From IMG/VR virus record IMGVR_UViG_3300029914_000061, positions 1 to 42,015 of that record: DNA of 42,015 nucleotides; one strand, 5' to 3'. The stretch is from a virus. A model generated the notes under the pieces. It had not been told where the DNA came from, searched no databases, and saw only the letters and a program-made list of their open reading frames with translations. Every line of letters starts with the position of its first letter. The first letter of the stretch is position 1. This document shows, in pieces, positions 31,081 to 38,393 of the stretch. The translations under genes and the position numbers were made by a program.

Positions 31081-32667
31081 TCAATCTTCCCCTCTTATGA
31101 TGTCAAGCATCAGACCCTGAAGCCCGTGTTTGCCGTCCAGTCTTTTGTATATCTCGCGCTCGATCGGCGTAGATATAAGCCTCACGACCAGCATGGATTT
31201 CCTTTGCCCCGGCCTGTTAATTCGTCCATTAGCCTGTGTATAAATTTCTGGCTGGTCTGTTGGTCCATACCAGATAATAGTAGATGCCGCTGTAAGGGTG
31301 AGCCCGTGCGCCATTGTTCTAGGATCGGCGACAATGATCCTAGGATTAGATCCCTGTTGGAAGTCTCTAAAGACCTCACTTCTTTTACCCGCAGACACCG
31401 AGCCATTGATAACCTCCACTGAATAGTCTTTCGATAATTCCGAGGATACCATACTTACCACACTTGTCAATGGGGCAAAAATAATTATTTTCTCGTTACA
31501 TTGTTCGATAAATTCGCGCAAAACAGCAATGCGCGGCGCGGCGTCAATCTTGTGCACTTCGTGTTGCTCGCCATAAATTGCCCCGCAGGAAATCTGAATA
31601 AGCTTCATGCGCAGCGCAGCCTCGTTTACCGCCGTAATGTTGCCGTCCTTCAGAACCAAGCGAAGCTGTTTTTTTAATTCGTCATAGGCTTTTTTCTGAT
31701 TGGGCGACAGTTCCACGGCACGATCGACGGTCATAAGCGGGGGCAAGTCGATGCAGTCTTCGCGCTTATAACGAATGGCCGGCTGCAAAACTTCGGCAAC
31801 AGTTTGTGGCGCCGTCTTGCGGGCCACCCACTTAAACGTTGAGACACGAAACATGGTGCGGTCTTTGAAGTTCTTTTGGCTCTCCTGATAGTCGCGCCGG
31901 ATCAGCCGCGCTTGCGACCACGCGTCCGTTGGCTCATTCGGAGTAGGAGTTCCGGTAAGCCCCCAGATGTAAGGTTTGTCAGATATAGCCGCCTTGGCAA
32001 TTTTATAGCGATTAGTCCCACTATCTTTGTAGACGGATAATTCGTCCAAGACGACGGCATTGAAATCGGGATCGTCTCGGATGGTTTGAGCGACTTCACC
32101 CAACGCAAGCGCACGATTGCGCTCACTGCGCTCAGATCCAACTCCGAGGCCGTCGTGATTAATAATAAAGAAGTCTGCGTTTGTTTTAAGTAAGCGTTCT
32201 CTCTTCGCTCGGTCGCCATAGACCACAACGCATTTGCGACGTGACAGAAAGTTATCAAAGATTTCATTTTCCCAGACCGTTGTTAAAGTGGAGAGTGGCG
32301 ACGAGATTAGCGCCTTTTTGACGAGCCCTTTAAGCATTAAGTAATCGAGCGCCCATAGTACGGCCAGCGTCTTGCCGGTGCCGATGTCGTTCAGATTAAA
32401 GCAGCGGGGGTGCAACGTCATAAACGCGGCTGTGGCCCGCTGGTGGTCAAACGGAGAATAGGGTGGCCGCAGCGGCCAGTCGTAATCCACGAGAATGGGG
32501 GACATGGCTTGATAGCCCAGATAGCGCATTATTTGCATGTTGTGTATGCTGCAAGGCACGGCGACCTTTTCGGGGGCGATCTGCCGCGCTTCGGGAACAG
32601 CAGCAAGCACGCGCGCGGGCACTTCCACGTCATAGACGCAGAGCTTGTATTGGGCACTATATTGCAT
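31081..32667 (-). CDS. SF2 (SNF2/DEAD-like) helicase
   Basis: 528 aa from ATG at 32667. Superfamily 2 motifs in order: Q-like FDHQRATAAFM (73-83), Walker A DIGTGKT (94-100), motif Ia SSPLSTLTTVW, Walker B VVLDEL (205-210), motif III LTGTPTPN (237-244), and in the second RecA domain HGLTLTAAS and QANGRINRPGQ (about 479-489, arginine fingers). This is the SNF2-like helicase typical of podovirus replication modules; it likely remodels DNA at forks or during recombination. It overlaps the VRR-NUC gene by 11 bp, and the pair is often found together in phages. Confidence 0.9.
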   Translation of the reverse strand: MQYSAQYKLCVYDVEVPARVLAAVPEARQIAPEKVAVPCSIHNMQIMRYLGYQAMSPILVDYDWPLRPPYSPFDHQRATAAFMTLHPRCFNLNDIGTGKTLAVLWALDYLMLKGLVKKALISSPLSTLTTVWENEIFDNFLSRRKCVVVYGDRAKRERLLKTNADFFIINHDGLGVGSERSERNRALALGEVAQTIRDDPDFNAVVLDELSVYKDSGTNRYKIAKAAISDKPYIWGLTGTPTPNEPTDAWSQARLIRRDYQESQKNFKDRTMFRVSTFKWVARKTAPQTVAEVLQPAIRYKREDCIDLPPLMTVDRAVELSPNQKKAYDELKKQLRLVLKDGNITAVNEAALRMKLIQISCGAIYGEQHEVHKIDAAPRIAVLREFIEQCNEKIIIFAPLTSVVSMVSSELSKDYSVEVINGSVSAGKRSEVFRDFQQGSNPRIIVADPRTMAHGLTLTAASTIIWYGPTDQPEIYTQANGRINRPGQRKSMLVVRLISTPIEREIYKRLDGKHGLQGLMLDIIRGED

Positions 32668-32956
32668 TGCTAAGGGCCTCGAACATTTCTTTTACAGGTC
32701 GAAGATCATCCGCCACTATGGCAATGCCGCCGGCCTTCTGAATGCGGCCCATGATCATTTCCTGCCACGGCTTCGGCTTGCCGCCGGGGGCTTTTACCTC
32801 AATGGCAAAAAAGTGACCGTTGTAAACACCGATAATATCAGGGATGCCTCGCACCCCATAGCCGCCCATATAGGGCATAAAGAACCAGAGGGCTTCGCCA
32901 AACGAAGCGAGATAAGCTTTGATCTTCAGTTTGACGTTACCCTCTGGTGTTGACAT
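32657..32956 (-). CDS. VRR-NUC domain nuclease
   Basis: 99 aa from ATG at 32956. It is a minimal VRR-NUC nuclease: E5 near the start, GIPDIIGVYNGHFFAIEVKA (residues 37-56) with the PD...ExK active site (D40, E53, K55), and KPWQ with Q65. VRR-NUC enzymes cut branched DNA, acting as Holliday junction or flap nucleases. With the adjacent SNF2 helicase it probably resolves replication or recombination intermediates before packaging. Confidence 0.88.
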   Translation of the reverse strand: MSTPEGNVKLKIKAYLASFGEALWFFMPYMGGYGVRGIPDIIGVYNGHFFAIEVKAPGGKPKPWQEMIMGRIQKAGGIAIVADDLRPVKEMFEALSNAI

Positions 32957-32957
32957 T

Positions 32958-33320
32958 TTAGACTGCCTTTTCTTCGGTTACTTGCCCTGCTTTTTCATCG
33001 GCATCCCCGCCGACTTCTTGCCCTGTGGCATTGGCTTCTTGCTGGACTTCTCCGGCGCTGCTTTGACCTTGCTCATTTTTCACTCCACTGTATTTAGCCG
33101 TCAAATTTTCAAGGCTGGTGATGGCGGCTTCCACCAGATCAGGATGGAAAGCTTCGAGCCGATGCTGTCCTTCCTTAATGGGCTTGACTTCCATTAAATC
33201 TTTGAGGGGCGTGTCGATAATCCCCAAGTCGTGATTAACGGCCACACCGTTAGCTTGGATCAGTGTGCGAAACTGGATCAAGCCTTCGGGAGCGGTTTGG
33301 ATAATTTGCGTCGGTTGCAT
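32958..33320 (-). CDS. 120-aa hypothetical protein with acidic tail
   Basis: ATG at 33320. The first 80 residues are a small mixed domain (MQPTQIIQTAPEGLIQFRTL...; LEAFHPDLVEAAITSLENL); the last 40 are Q/E/G-rich and disordered (EVQQEANATGQEVGGDADEK). It lies between VRR-NUC and the Cas4/RecB-like nuclease with gaps of one to two bases. An acidic tail is typical of SSB-type partner-binding proteins, but there is no OB-fold evidence. Function unknown. Confidence 0.65.
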   Translation of the reverse strand: MQPTQIIQTAPEGLIQFRTLIQANGVAVNHDLGIIDTPLKDLMEVKPIKEGQHRLEAFHPDLVEAAITSLENLTAKYSGVKNEQGQSSAGEVQQEANATGQEVGGDADEKAGQVTEEKAV

Positions 33321-33322
33321 TT

Positions 33323-34012
33323 TTAGCCTTTCTTGCGGTTAAATTCACAGTCTTTTACGGGGCACCACGCACAAAGGGGAGACTGTCGTTTAACCCAGTT
33401 GTCGCTCGCAGCGGCCATTTCCATGGCCGACAGCTTGATATAGATTTCAGCCCAGATGGTTGGCATATCTTCGCGGAAAAACTTATAGGCTTCGCCGGGC
33501 TTCTTCGTTGGTAACCAGATGTTGCACGCACTCACTCGTTTCAGTGTCGGATAAGTGATAAACCCGAAGAAGGCGAATATCTTAACCTGAAAATCCTTCT
33601 CGCGGGTCTTGCCTGTCTTCCAATCGCCGATCCACGCAAACTCTGGCGCACGCTCCGGCGACAGCAAAGCTACGTCAAGCGCGCCTCGCCCGTACACGTC
33701 TTTTCCAAAGAAATCACACGCCTTCAGTTCACGGTTAACGCCAACTTTCAGTTCGGTGCGGATCGTCGCGCCGCTGCTTTGTGCCATCTGCACGACGGAA
33801 TTGGCAAGCGGCTCATAAGCGGCGTACATGGGCGGAAGCACGACGTTGGCGGCCACGCGCTTTTCGAGGGCATCGTGCGTTTTGCGCCCCTCTTCCATTT
33901 CCTTAGTCGCTGGCTCCTTGTTTTTAAGGATGTATTTCCAGTGGTACTGAAACGGGCAGTTATCAAATGTGTCGATGTGCGTGTACGACCACGGGGGCAA
34001 GCTTACTGGCAT
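33323..34012 (-). CDS. PD-(D/E)XK exonuclease with Cas4/AddB-type iron-sulphur cysteines
   Basis: 229 aa from ATG at 34012 with TTGGAG upstream; a TTG start at 34024 is rejected. RecB-type motifs: H46 (GRKTHDALE), D113 (GALDVALL) and D130-x-K132 (GDWKTGK). One cysteine near the N-terminus (C19, DNCPFQYHWKYI) and three near the C-terminus (C214, C217, C222; CAWCPVKDC) form the four-cysteine set of Fe-S nucleases such as Cas4 and AddB. Stand-alone phage Cas4-like nucleases make 3' ends for recombination and replication. No CRISPR is nearby. Confidence 0.88.
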   Translation of the reverse strand: MPVSLPPWSYTHIDTFDNCPFQYHWKYILKNKEPATKEMEEGRKTHDALEKRVAANVVLPPMYAAYEPLANSVVQMAQSSGATIRTELKVGVNRELKACDFFGKDVYGRGALDVALLSPERAPEFAWIGDWKTGKTREKDFQVKIFAFFGFITYPTLKRVSACNIWLPTKKPGEAYKFFREDMPTIWAEIYIKLSAMEMAAASDNWVKRQSPLCAWCPVKDCEFNRKKG

Positions 34013-34197
34013 TCTAATCTCCAAGCGGCAAACATGCAGCGCATTTGATTACGCGCTGCTTTGGTCATGCCATTGACCGTTCTTTCCATCTTAAACACCT
34101 TCCCGTACAGCTCGGCAGCCAAACGGTAATCGCGGTCTTCTTCTGCGGCTTCAGCCTTAGAACGGAGAAGCTCTTTTTCTGCGGCGACTAATTGCAT
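34003..34197 (-). CDS. 64-aa small helical protein
   Basis: ATG at 34197 behind CAGGAGTGAATT. The whole product is charged helix (EKELLRSKAEAAEEDRDYRL) with a TPR-like look (AAELYGKVFKMERTVNGM) and a basic end. It overlaps the upstream membrane microprotein in another frame and the nuclease gene downstream. Function unknown; possibly a partner of one of the replication proteins. Confidence 0.65.
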   Translation of the reverse strand: MQLVAAEKELLRSKAEAAEEDRDYRLAAELYGKVFKMERTVNGMTKAARNQMRCMFAAWRLECQ

Positions 34198-34261
34198 AAT
34201 TCACTCCTGCTACAAACAAAACGTTAAGCCCAAGCCAAACCCCAAGTATCCACCAGATCAT
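34157..34261 (-). CDS. 34-aa single-membrane-helix microprotein coupled to DNA polymerase
   Basis: The start ATG at 34261 overlaps the stop of the DNA polymerase gene (ATGA). The product is one hydrophobic helix (WWILGVWLGLNVLFVAGVNY, residues 3-22) with a basic tail (SRRRKRASPF), which predicts a single-pass membrane protein with the tail in the cytoplasm. It carries the ribosome site and start of the 64-aa gene within its frame. It may tether a phage complex to the membrane or act as a toxin-like microprotein; neither is shown. Confidence 0.6.
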   Translation of the reverse strand: MIWWILGVWLGLNVLFVAGVNYAISRRRKRASPF

Positions 34262-36096
34262 TTTATGTACCTCACGTTATAGTCCACTTCACATTCCAGC
34301 GGAAGGTTGCTGCACCATGCCGGAGGTGTTGTCATAAGCTTTTCCAGATAAGCCTTGGCTTCCTCGGCTTCGGCCTCTGGGACAACGAAGACGCCCTCAT
34401 CGTGGGTTTGCATTACTGCCCGATATTTCTTGCTCATTTCAAGCATCGCACCTTCCAGCACGAGACGGCTTAGGGCTTCGATCACGTTCTGAATAAACTT
34501 CGATCCATAAATCCGGCTCTCGCCCTGTCGGCGCTGTACCGCGAAGTCAGGCTTGCCCCATGAGTTCGATCCTTTATAAACCAAGTTCGAGTAATCAAGC
34601 CATACCCCGTTTGGAAGATACAGCCGCTTGCCCCGCACCTGCATGCACTTCCACTCGATCTGCGCGCCATTAAACAGGTGCAACATAATCTCGCTGCCCT
34701 GCTGCCACAGCCCGCCTTTTCCGCAGATATGCGGATGTCGTGTACGATAATGGTCCCGCCAGCGCGTGCCTTCCTCGTTCGTTATGATAACCGGCGGCCC
34801 ATAAGTCCCTCTGCGCGCCGTAATGGCAATCTTGGGGCCCCCTGAGCCAAAACCACACGACAATTCTACTTGCTTGCCCATGCCGCGCTCGGCTTTGTCA
34901 GCCTTCGTTATCGTGCGCTGATAGAATTGGCTTGCCCCTTCGCTGTATAGATCGCGCTTATCGCGGAAGGCTTCCAGCACCCATTCTTCGCCAGCAAGCC
35001 AATTTAGCATGCGGCACTCGATCTGTGACAAATCCCCAACCATCAGGGCGTGGCCGGGCGGGGCCATTATACACTTGCGGATTTCGCCAGATCTTGGAAA
35101 GTTTTGAAAATTAACTTTGTCTTCCCCCGAGAAACGACCACTCGCGCCTGCGCCGTAGTACCGCAAAGGTACTGTGAGATTGCCTCTCTCGCACATGCGC
35201 AGAAGTCGCTCACATCTCGTTTCGTTGAGGGTAGATTTTTGTCCAAGTCTTGCGTTACACAGTGCACTAACTCGATCATCTTCGTCATCACATAGCTCCT
35301 TCATCTCATCATCGGTCTTTGCGAAAGCGTATATTCTCTTGCTCGGGTCTTTAGGGCTTGGCTTTGTTGGAGGCTCAACCCCGAGCGCCGTAAGCACTTC
35401 AGCAAACTTAGCAGAGCTTTGTAAGTCTGATTTTGCCACCCCAAGGTCTTGCAGAACTTTTTCCTTATCCAGTTTAACCTTATCATAGTATTTTTCCATC
35501 CCTTCGTAATCTAGCCGCAGCGTAGGCTCGGTGAACATCCTGACCGTCATGTCGATGATGCGGAGCTCTTCCCTTGGCACGAGTGGTAATAAGTTTCTGA
35601 AAACGAGATAGGTAAGTTCAACGTCATGGGCACAACCGGCGGCGAGCTTAGCGTAAAGATCCGGCGACAGGTCATGCACTCCACGGAATTCGTTGTACGG
35701 GACGGTTTTAGGGGGATAGCCGAACTTAGCAGCGAGGCTTTCGAGAGAGTGGGATTTGTTGTGTGGAAAGACGAGCCGAGCCATAGAGAGGGTATCGAAC
35801 CAGAAAGCAGGTCTTGCATTGTAATGGTGGCCGTATATAAGCCCGTCGAAGCTCGCTTTGTGGCAGACCATGGCGTATTCGCCCATGAGGGGGGCAACTT
35901 GCCGGAAAGCGTCATGGTTGAACACCTGTGTCTGGATTGAGGGGTTTTCCCCTATAGGGGGAAGTGCATCGAGAACCTTCACGGCACAGCAATGCAGCTT
36001 GAAGCGCGGGTCGCGCACGTAAGCTTCTGTCGTCATGGACTTCAACGTGTAGTCCTGACTATAGAACGTTTCTGTGTCGGATACGGCGAATTTCAT
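34258..36096 (-). CDS. DNA polymerase, family A (T7-like, with 3'-5' exonuclease)
   Basis: 612 aa from ATG at 36096 behind GCAGGAGCAATTAAA; an in-frame ATG at 36198 adds 34 residues but has no ribosome site. Exonuclease: D7-x-E9 (SDTET), D84, and HD at 157-158. Polymerase: motif A VGDLSQIECR (353-362; D355), motif B R404-x3-K408, motif C HDE (565-567). No 5' nuclease domain. At the position equivalent to E. coli Pol I residue 762 (four after the motif B lysine) it has leucine (L412), not the Phe or Tyr of virulent T7-type enzymes. This is the phage replicase. Confidence 0.93.
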   Translation of the reverse strand: MKFAVSDTETFYSQDYTLKSMTTEAYVRDPRFKLHCCAVKVLDALPPIGENPSIQTQVFNHDAFRQVAPLMGEYAMVCHKASFDGLIYGHHYNARPAFWFDTLSMARLVFPHNKSHSLESLAAKFGYPPKTVPYNEFRGVHDLSPDLYAKLAAGCAHDVELTYLVFRNLLPLVPREELRIIDMTVRMFTEPTLRLDYEGMEKYYDKVKLDKEKVLQDLGVAKSDLQSSAKFAEVLTALGVEPPTKPSPKDPSKRIYAFAKTDDEMKELCDDEDDRVSALCNARLGQKSTLNETRCERLLRMCERGNLTVPLRYYGAGASGRFSGEDKVNFQNFPRSGEIRKCIMAPPGHALMVGDLSQIECRMLNWLAGEEWVLEAFRDKRDLYSEGASQFYQRTITKADKAERGMGKQVELSCGFGSGGPKIAITARRGTYGPPVIITNEEGTRWRDHYRTRHPHICGKGGLWQQGSEIMLHLFNGAQIEWKCMQVRGKRLYLPNGVWLDYSNLVYKGSNSWGKPDFAVQRRQGESRIYGSKFIQNVIEALSRLVLEGAMLEMSKKYRAVMQTHDEGVFVVPEAEAEEAKAYLEKLMTTPPAWCSNLPLECEVDYNVRYIK

Positions 36097-36217
36097 TTTA
36101 ATTGCTCCTGCAGGGCATTTTCCGCGTTCGTCATTATGATATTGCCGCACAATTTCCTCCCTTATAATCGGAGTTAGCTTGGCGGCTATCTGTTCCATAA
36201 GGGGCGTGGTTTGTGAT

Positions 36218-36418
36218 TCAGGCCTGTGTCGCCTCCTTTGGAAAAACAGGTTCGAGCGCGAAGTTTAAAGCGTTCCGTAATTCTCTCGCTTCTTCAATCT
36301 CCAAAACGTAGTCAGTCCCCGGCATCTTCACCAGAATGCAGTCCTCACCACTAATGGAGTGCTTTAAAAGACGACTAGCCTTCTTTGGCGTGGTTTGTGA
36401 ATCAGAACGGGAGGTCAT
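36218..36418 (-). CDS. 66-aa hypothetical protein
   Basis: ATG at 36418 behind GAAGGGACACAAA; overlaps the end of the nucleotidyltransferase-like gene by 17 bp. The product (MTSRSDSQTTPKKASRLLKH, ...) has a short strand-rich core (DCILVKMPGTDYVLEIEEA) and a final helix. It is followed by a 120-bp stretch before DNA polymerase that is open in the polymerase frame. A 19-bp sequence (GGCGTGGTTTGTGAATCAG) at 36388-36406 recurs with one change at 36203-36221, bracketing this gene. Confidence 0.6.
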   Translation of the reverse strand: MTSRSDSQTTPKKASRLLKHSISGEDCILVKMPGTDYVLEIEEARELRNALNFALEPVFPKEATQA

Positions 36419-36881
36419 TTTGTGTCCCTTCAAAGTGAAAGCCAACGAGTTGAAATAGGGAATTGAAAAAGTGCTTCACGCCGTTGCAGAAAATTGGGTC
36501 AGCGATATTGTTGTCCCGAAGCGGCGATGATTTCCACAGATATTTGACGTACATATCCGCGCTGATTATCTCGAAGGCTTGTGTGTATTTTTCAACATCC
36601 TTGCGAACAAGAATTTCAATCTCTGGGTTATCTTCGCTTTTCCAGATACCAATAAGCATGTCATCCCAATAGTTGTGATGCTGCCAAGCTACCTCGGAAA
36701 AACCATGTGCCTTCATCACCTCAACAAACTCCGGCTCGTTCGGGCAATATAGGTCATAATCTGTTTCGGCTTTCACCGTGACCCGATCTGGGTATTTCTG
36801 CGCCATGCGACGACTACCGCCTAGGCGAAAGCCAAGGGCAATTAATTCATCGGCTTTTGTCGTTTGAGAGTCTTCATTCAT
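36402..36881 (-). CDS. Nucleotidyltransferase-fold protein
   Basis: 159 aa; the ATG at 36881 overlaps the previous stop (ATGA). LGGSRRMA (20-27) followed by TDYDLY (40-45) matches the polymerase-beta-type nucleotidyltransferase signature, hG-G/S then D-x-D, with a longer than usual gap. Later EIEILVRKD (82-90) could supply the third acidic strand. Members modify RNA, proteins or nucleotides; small ones in phages are often unassigned, and some are toxins. Its substrate cannot be read. It is the largest gene of a train of small coupled genes. Confidence 0.6.
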   Translation of the reverse strand: MNEDSQTTKADELIALGFRLGGSRRMAQKYPDRVTVKAETDYDLYCPNEPEFVEVMKAHGFSEVAWQHHNYWDDMLIGIWKSEDNPEIEILVRKDVEKYTQAFEIISADMYVKYLWKSSPLRDNNIADPIFCNGVKHFFNSLFQLVGFHFEGTQNDLPF

Positions 36882-37186
36882 TTCTTGTCTCCATCAATTA
36901 CGCCTAACGTGTCTCTCGTTGTATATGGAATATCTAATTGGACATTGCGGTATTTCCAATTAAGAATTTTGTTCATCAGTGGTGACCAAAGTGTGATGTT
37001 TATTTTTAGCCCACGCCAAAATGTTCCGCCTAGAGCCATGTTGCCCTTCCAGTATCTCCATGGGCTATCCCATAACTCTATGGGCTTCCATTCATCCCAA
37101 AGACGAACCCATTTGTTATATTTCTCACGGCGATATTTAATGCATATGTTTGGTTCTGTGGTTTTAGTTTTCTGATTCTCCATCAT
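36878..37186 (-). CDS. 102-aa hypothetical Trp-rich protein
   Basis: ATG at 37186 overlaps the stop of the 64-aa gene (ATGA); GAGGAAAAGA precedes it. The product is strikingly rich in tryptophan and tyrosine (KWVRLWDEWKPIELWDSPWR, YWKGNMALGG). Aromatic-rich phage proteins of this type are common but unassigned. Its stop overlaps the nucleotidyltransferase-like gene, so the two are translationally coupled. Confidence 0.65.
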   Translation of the reverse strand: MMENQKTKTTEPNICIKYRREKYNKWVRLWDEWKPIELWDSPWRYWKGNMALGGTFWRGLKINITLWSPLMNKILNWKYRNVQLDIPYTTRDTLGVIDGDKK

Positions 37187-37377
37187 TCTTTTCCTCTGCT
37201 CGTTAAATGTATGCCGCGACAGACGGAGCATTCATAAGGCGATTGCCACTTGAATCCGTTCATCGAATAGACAGCCGCAGCCTTAACCGCCTCCCAAGGT
37301 GTCGCATAGACTTTCTTCTTGGCGCATGTACGTTCTGGCTGTCGCTCTTTGCGATTAGGCTTGCCATCTAGTCTCAT
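37183..37377 (-). CDS. 64-aa putative zinc-finger protein
   Basis: ATG at 37377 overlaps the stop of the 23-aa gene (ATGA). C18, C50, C53 and H57 (YECSVCRGIHLTS) can form a small zinc-binding site; the N-terminus is very basic (KPNRKERQPERTCAKKK). It probably binds nucleic acid or a protein partner. It is part of the coupled mini-gene train. Confidence 0.65.
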   Translation of the reverse strand: MRLDGKPNRKERQPERTCAKKKVYATPWEAVKAAAVYSMNGFKWQSPYECSVCRGIHLTSRGKE

Positions 37378-37445
37378 GGGGCTGCCTTTCGGAAGAATAT
37401 CCAGTTAAGCAATTTCCAGAACGGTCTAAATTCATATTTGCTCAT
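37374..37445 (-). CDS. 23-aa aromatic mini-gene
   Basis: ATG at 37445 has GGAGAAACTCA upstream, and its TGA overlaps the next ATG. The product is MSKYEFRPFWKLLNWIFFRK then AAP: amphipathic, aromatic and basic. The frame is too short for gene finders, but the ribosome site and both overlaps support translation. It starts inside the 54-aa gene in another frame. It may be only a coupling leader or a membrane-active peptide. Confidence 0.5.
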   Translation of the reverse strand: MSKYEFRPFWKLLNWIFFRKAAP

Positions 37446-37596
37446 TGAGTTTCTCCAATGCTGCGTTTATCTGCCAAATTCTTACTTCATCTGTGCTGCC
37501 ATTGCGCTTCAGAAGTTCCTTCTTACGCAAGATGAGACAGGTTTTTATGACCTTAATATCTGTCTTGGAGAGAGTCGTTAGAGTTTCTTTGGACAT
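37432..37596 (-). CDS. 54-aa helical mini-gene
   Basis: ATG at 37596 behind GGAGGCACA, overlapping the end of the 55-aa gene by 19 bp. The product (MSKETLTTLSKTDIKVIKTC, LILRKKELLKRNG, STDEVRIWQINAALEKLNEQ, I) is helical and basic with a helix-loop-helix look. Function unknown. It is missed by a 60-residue cut-off. Confidence 0.6.
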   Translation of the reverse strand: MSKETLTTLSKTDIKVIKTCLILRKKELLKRNGSTDEVRIWQINAALEKLNEQI

Positions 37597-37745
37597 TGTG
37601 CCTCCAAAATAAAAATAAGGGCTTCAGCAATCTTTCTGACACATGCTTCGATCGGCGTAACATGGGCCATCTGGTCGCTGACTTCCTGCAAGCCCTCAAG
37701 AATTTCTTTTCTCTTGGCTTCTCGCCGCTGCGGAGTATTTCTCAT
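37578..37745 (-). CDS. 55-aa basic helical protein
   Basis: ATG at 37745 overlaps the stop of the 35-aa gene (ATGA), so I prefer it to the TTG at 37766. The product (MRNTPQRREAKRKEILEGLQ, EVSDQMAHVTPIEACVRKIA...) is a basic amphipathic helix pair. It belongs to the coupled mini-gene train. Function unknown. Confidence 0.55.
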   Translation of the reverse strand: MRNTPQRREAKRKEILEGLQEVSDQMAHVTPIEACVRKIAEALIFILEAQCPKKL

Positions 37746-37849
37746 TTTGGCTTCTTTCTGATCCAACCCGTGTTATTGCACAGCGGGCAATTTTTTGGCT
37801 GGTCCGGCTTGCCCTCCGCCTTGGCACACAGACAGGGCTTCTTGCTCAT
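37742..37849 (-). CDS. 35-aa zinc-ribbon mini-gene
   Basis: ATG at 37849 behind AAGGAAGAAAAA. The product is MSKKPCLCAKAEGKPDQPKN then CPLCNNTGWIRKKPK: C6-x-C8 and C21-x2-C24 make a compact zinc ribbon, and CPLCNNTGWI resembles zinc-knuckle cores. Its start and stop each overlap a neighbour (ATGA at both ends). This is probably a real micro-protein, perhaps binding RNA polymerase or nucleic acid. Confidence 0.6.
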   Translation of the reverse strand: MSKKPCLCAKAEGKPDQPKNCPLCNNTGWIRKKPK

Positions 37850-38055
37850 TTTTTCTTCCTTGCTTTAGCCTTCAGCTTGCGATTTTGTGCCGCGAGGTTG
37901 TCCAGATTAGCGCGCAGAACTGCGTTTTCCATGTCTGCTGCGTAAAGGCGGCGCTCCGTATTGTGCATCTGGTGCAGCAAACCGAAAGCCGGATGGTTGG
38001 CAAAAACAGTTACCTGTTCCGGCTTTGCTACGCTAAGATCTTTCTGCTTTTCCAT
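37846..38055 (-). CDS. 69-aa coiled-coil protein
   Basis: ATG at 38055 behind TAGGAGCGGAATAAA. The second half is a long helix with heptads (DMENAVLRANLDNLAAQNRK) and a basic end. It is the first clear gene of the coupled mini-gene train that runs down to the nucleotidyltransferase-like gene. Function unknown. Confidence 0.65.
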   Translation of the reverse strand: MEKQKDLSVAKPEQVTVFANHPAFGLLHQMHNTERRLYAADMENAVLRANLDNLAAQNRKLKAKARKKK

Positions 38056-38056
38056 T

Positions 38057-38170
38057 TTATTCCGCTCCTATGTTTTCTAGCCACAAAATCCAACGAGCAA
38101 AGAACCCACGCCTGTGGTGAATGCGCGAGACTTGATTTGAAAGAGTAAGAAGGTGAAAATTAGGGATCAT
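38057..38170 (-). CDS. 37-aa possible mini-gene
   Basis: An ATG at 38170 opens a frame ending in TAA one base before the next gene's ATG (38055). The product (MIPNFHLLTLSNQVSRIHHR, RGFFARWILWLENIGAE) has an aromatic-hydrophobic C-terminal half. There is no good ribosome site, so support is only its fit into an otherwise unexplained 135-bp gap in a densely packed region. Confidence 0.35.
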   Translation of the reverse strand: MIPNFHLLTLSNQVSRIHHRRGFFARWILWLENIGAE

Positions 38171-38190
38171 CTAGTTTCTGAGGTTAGTGG

Positions 38191-38379
38191 TTAAGCGGCA
38201 CGACCTTCGATATAATCACGGATTTTACCTTCAACTTCATAAAGTTCTTTCTGAGCTTCAATCTGCCGAAGATTTAGCTTCACCATTTCTTCCACCTTAT
38301 CTGGAGTGCTGCACATCGCCAAAGCCCGAAGTGTTTGGCTAAGCTCTGTTTTGCGTTTTGCTAGTTCTTCTATGGTCAT
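38191..38379 (-). CDS. 62-aa helical hypothetical protein
   Basis: ATG at 38379, 14 bases after the stop of the Cro-like gene, with no strong ribosome site; the longer frame to 38553 shadows the Cro-like gene. The product (MTIEELAKRKTELSQTLRAL...) is an all-helical, coiled-coil-type protein (NLRQIEAQKELYEVEGKIRD). Possibly a partner of the regulator upstream; otherwise unknown. Confidence 0.6.
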   Translation of the reverse strand: MTIEELAKRKTELSQTLRALAMCSTPDKVEEMVKLNLRQIEAQKELYEVEGKIRDYIEGRAA

Positions 38380-38393
38380 TGGATTGCTCGGGG

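Noticed and set aside
33323-34012. A CRISPR-associated Cas4.
   Set aside because: The protein has Cas4-like motifs, but there is no repeat-spacer array and no other cas gene; its place among replication genes fits a phage RecB-type exonuclease.
36097-36198. A 34-residue N-terminal extension of DNA polymerase from the ATG at 36198.
   Set aside because: There is no ribosome site for it, and the exonuclease motif normally lies within the first ten residues of T7-type polymerases, as it does from the ATG at 36096.
36203-36406. A 19-bp near-identical repeat bracketing the 66-aa gene as a mobile element.
   Set aside because: There is no transposase, no terminal inverted repeat and one mismatch; it is noted only as a possible duplication footprint.
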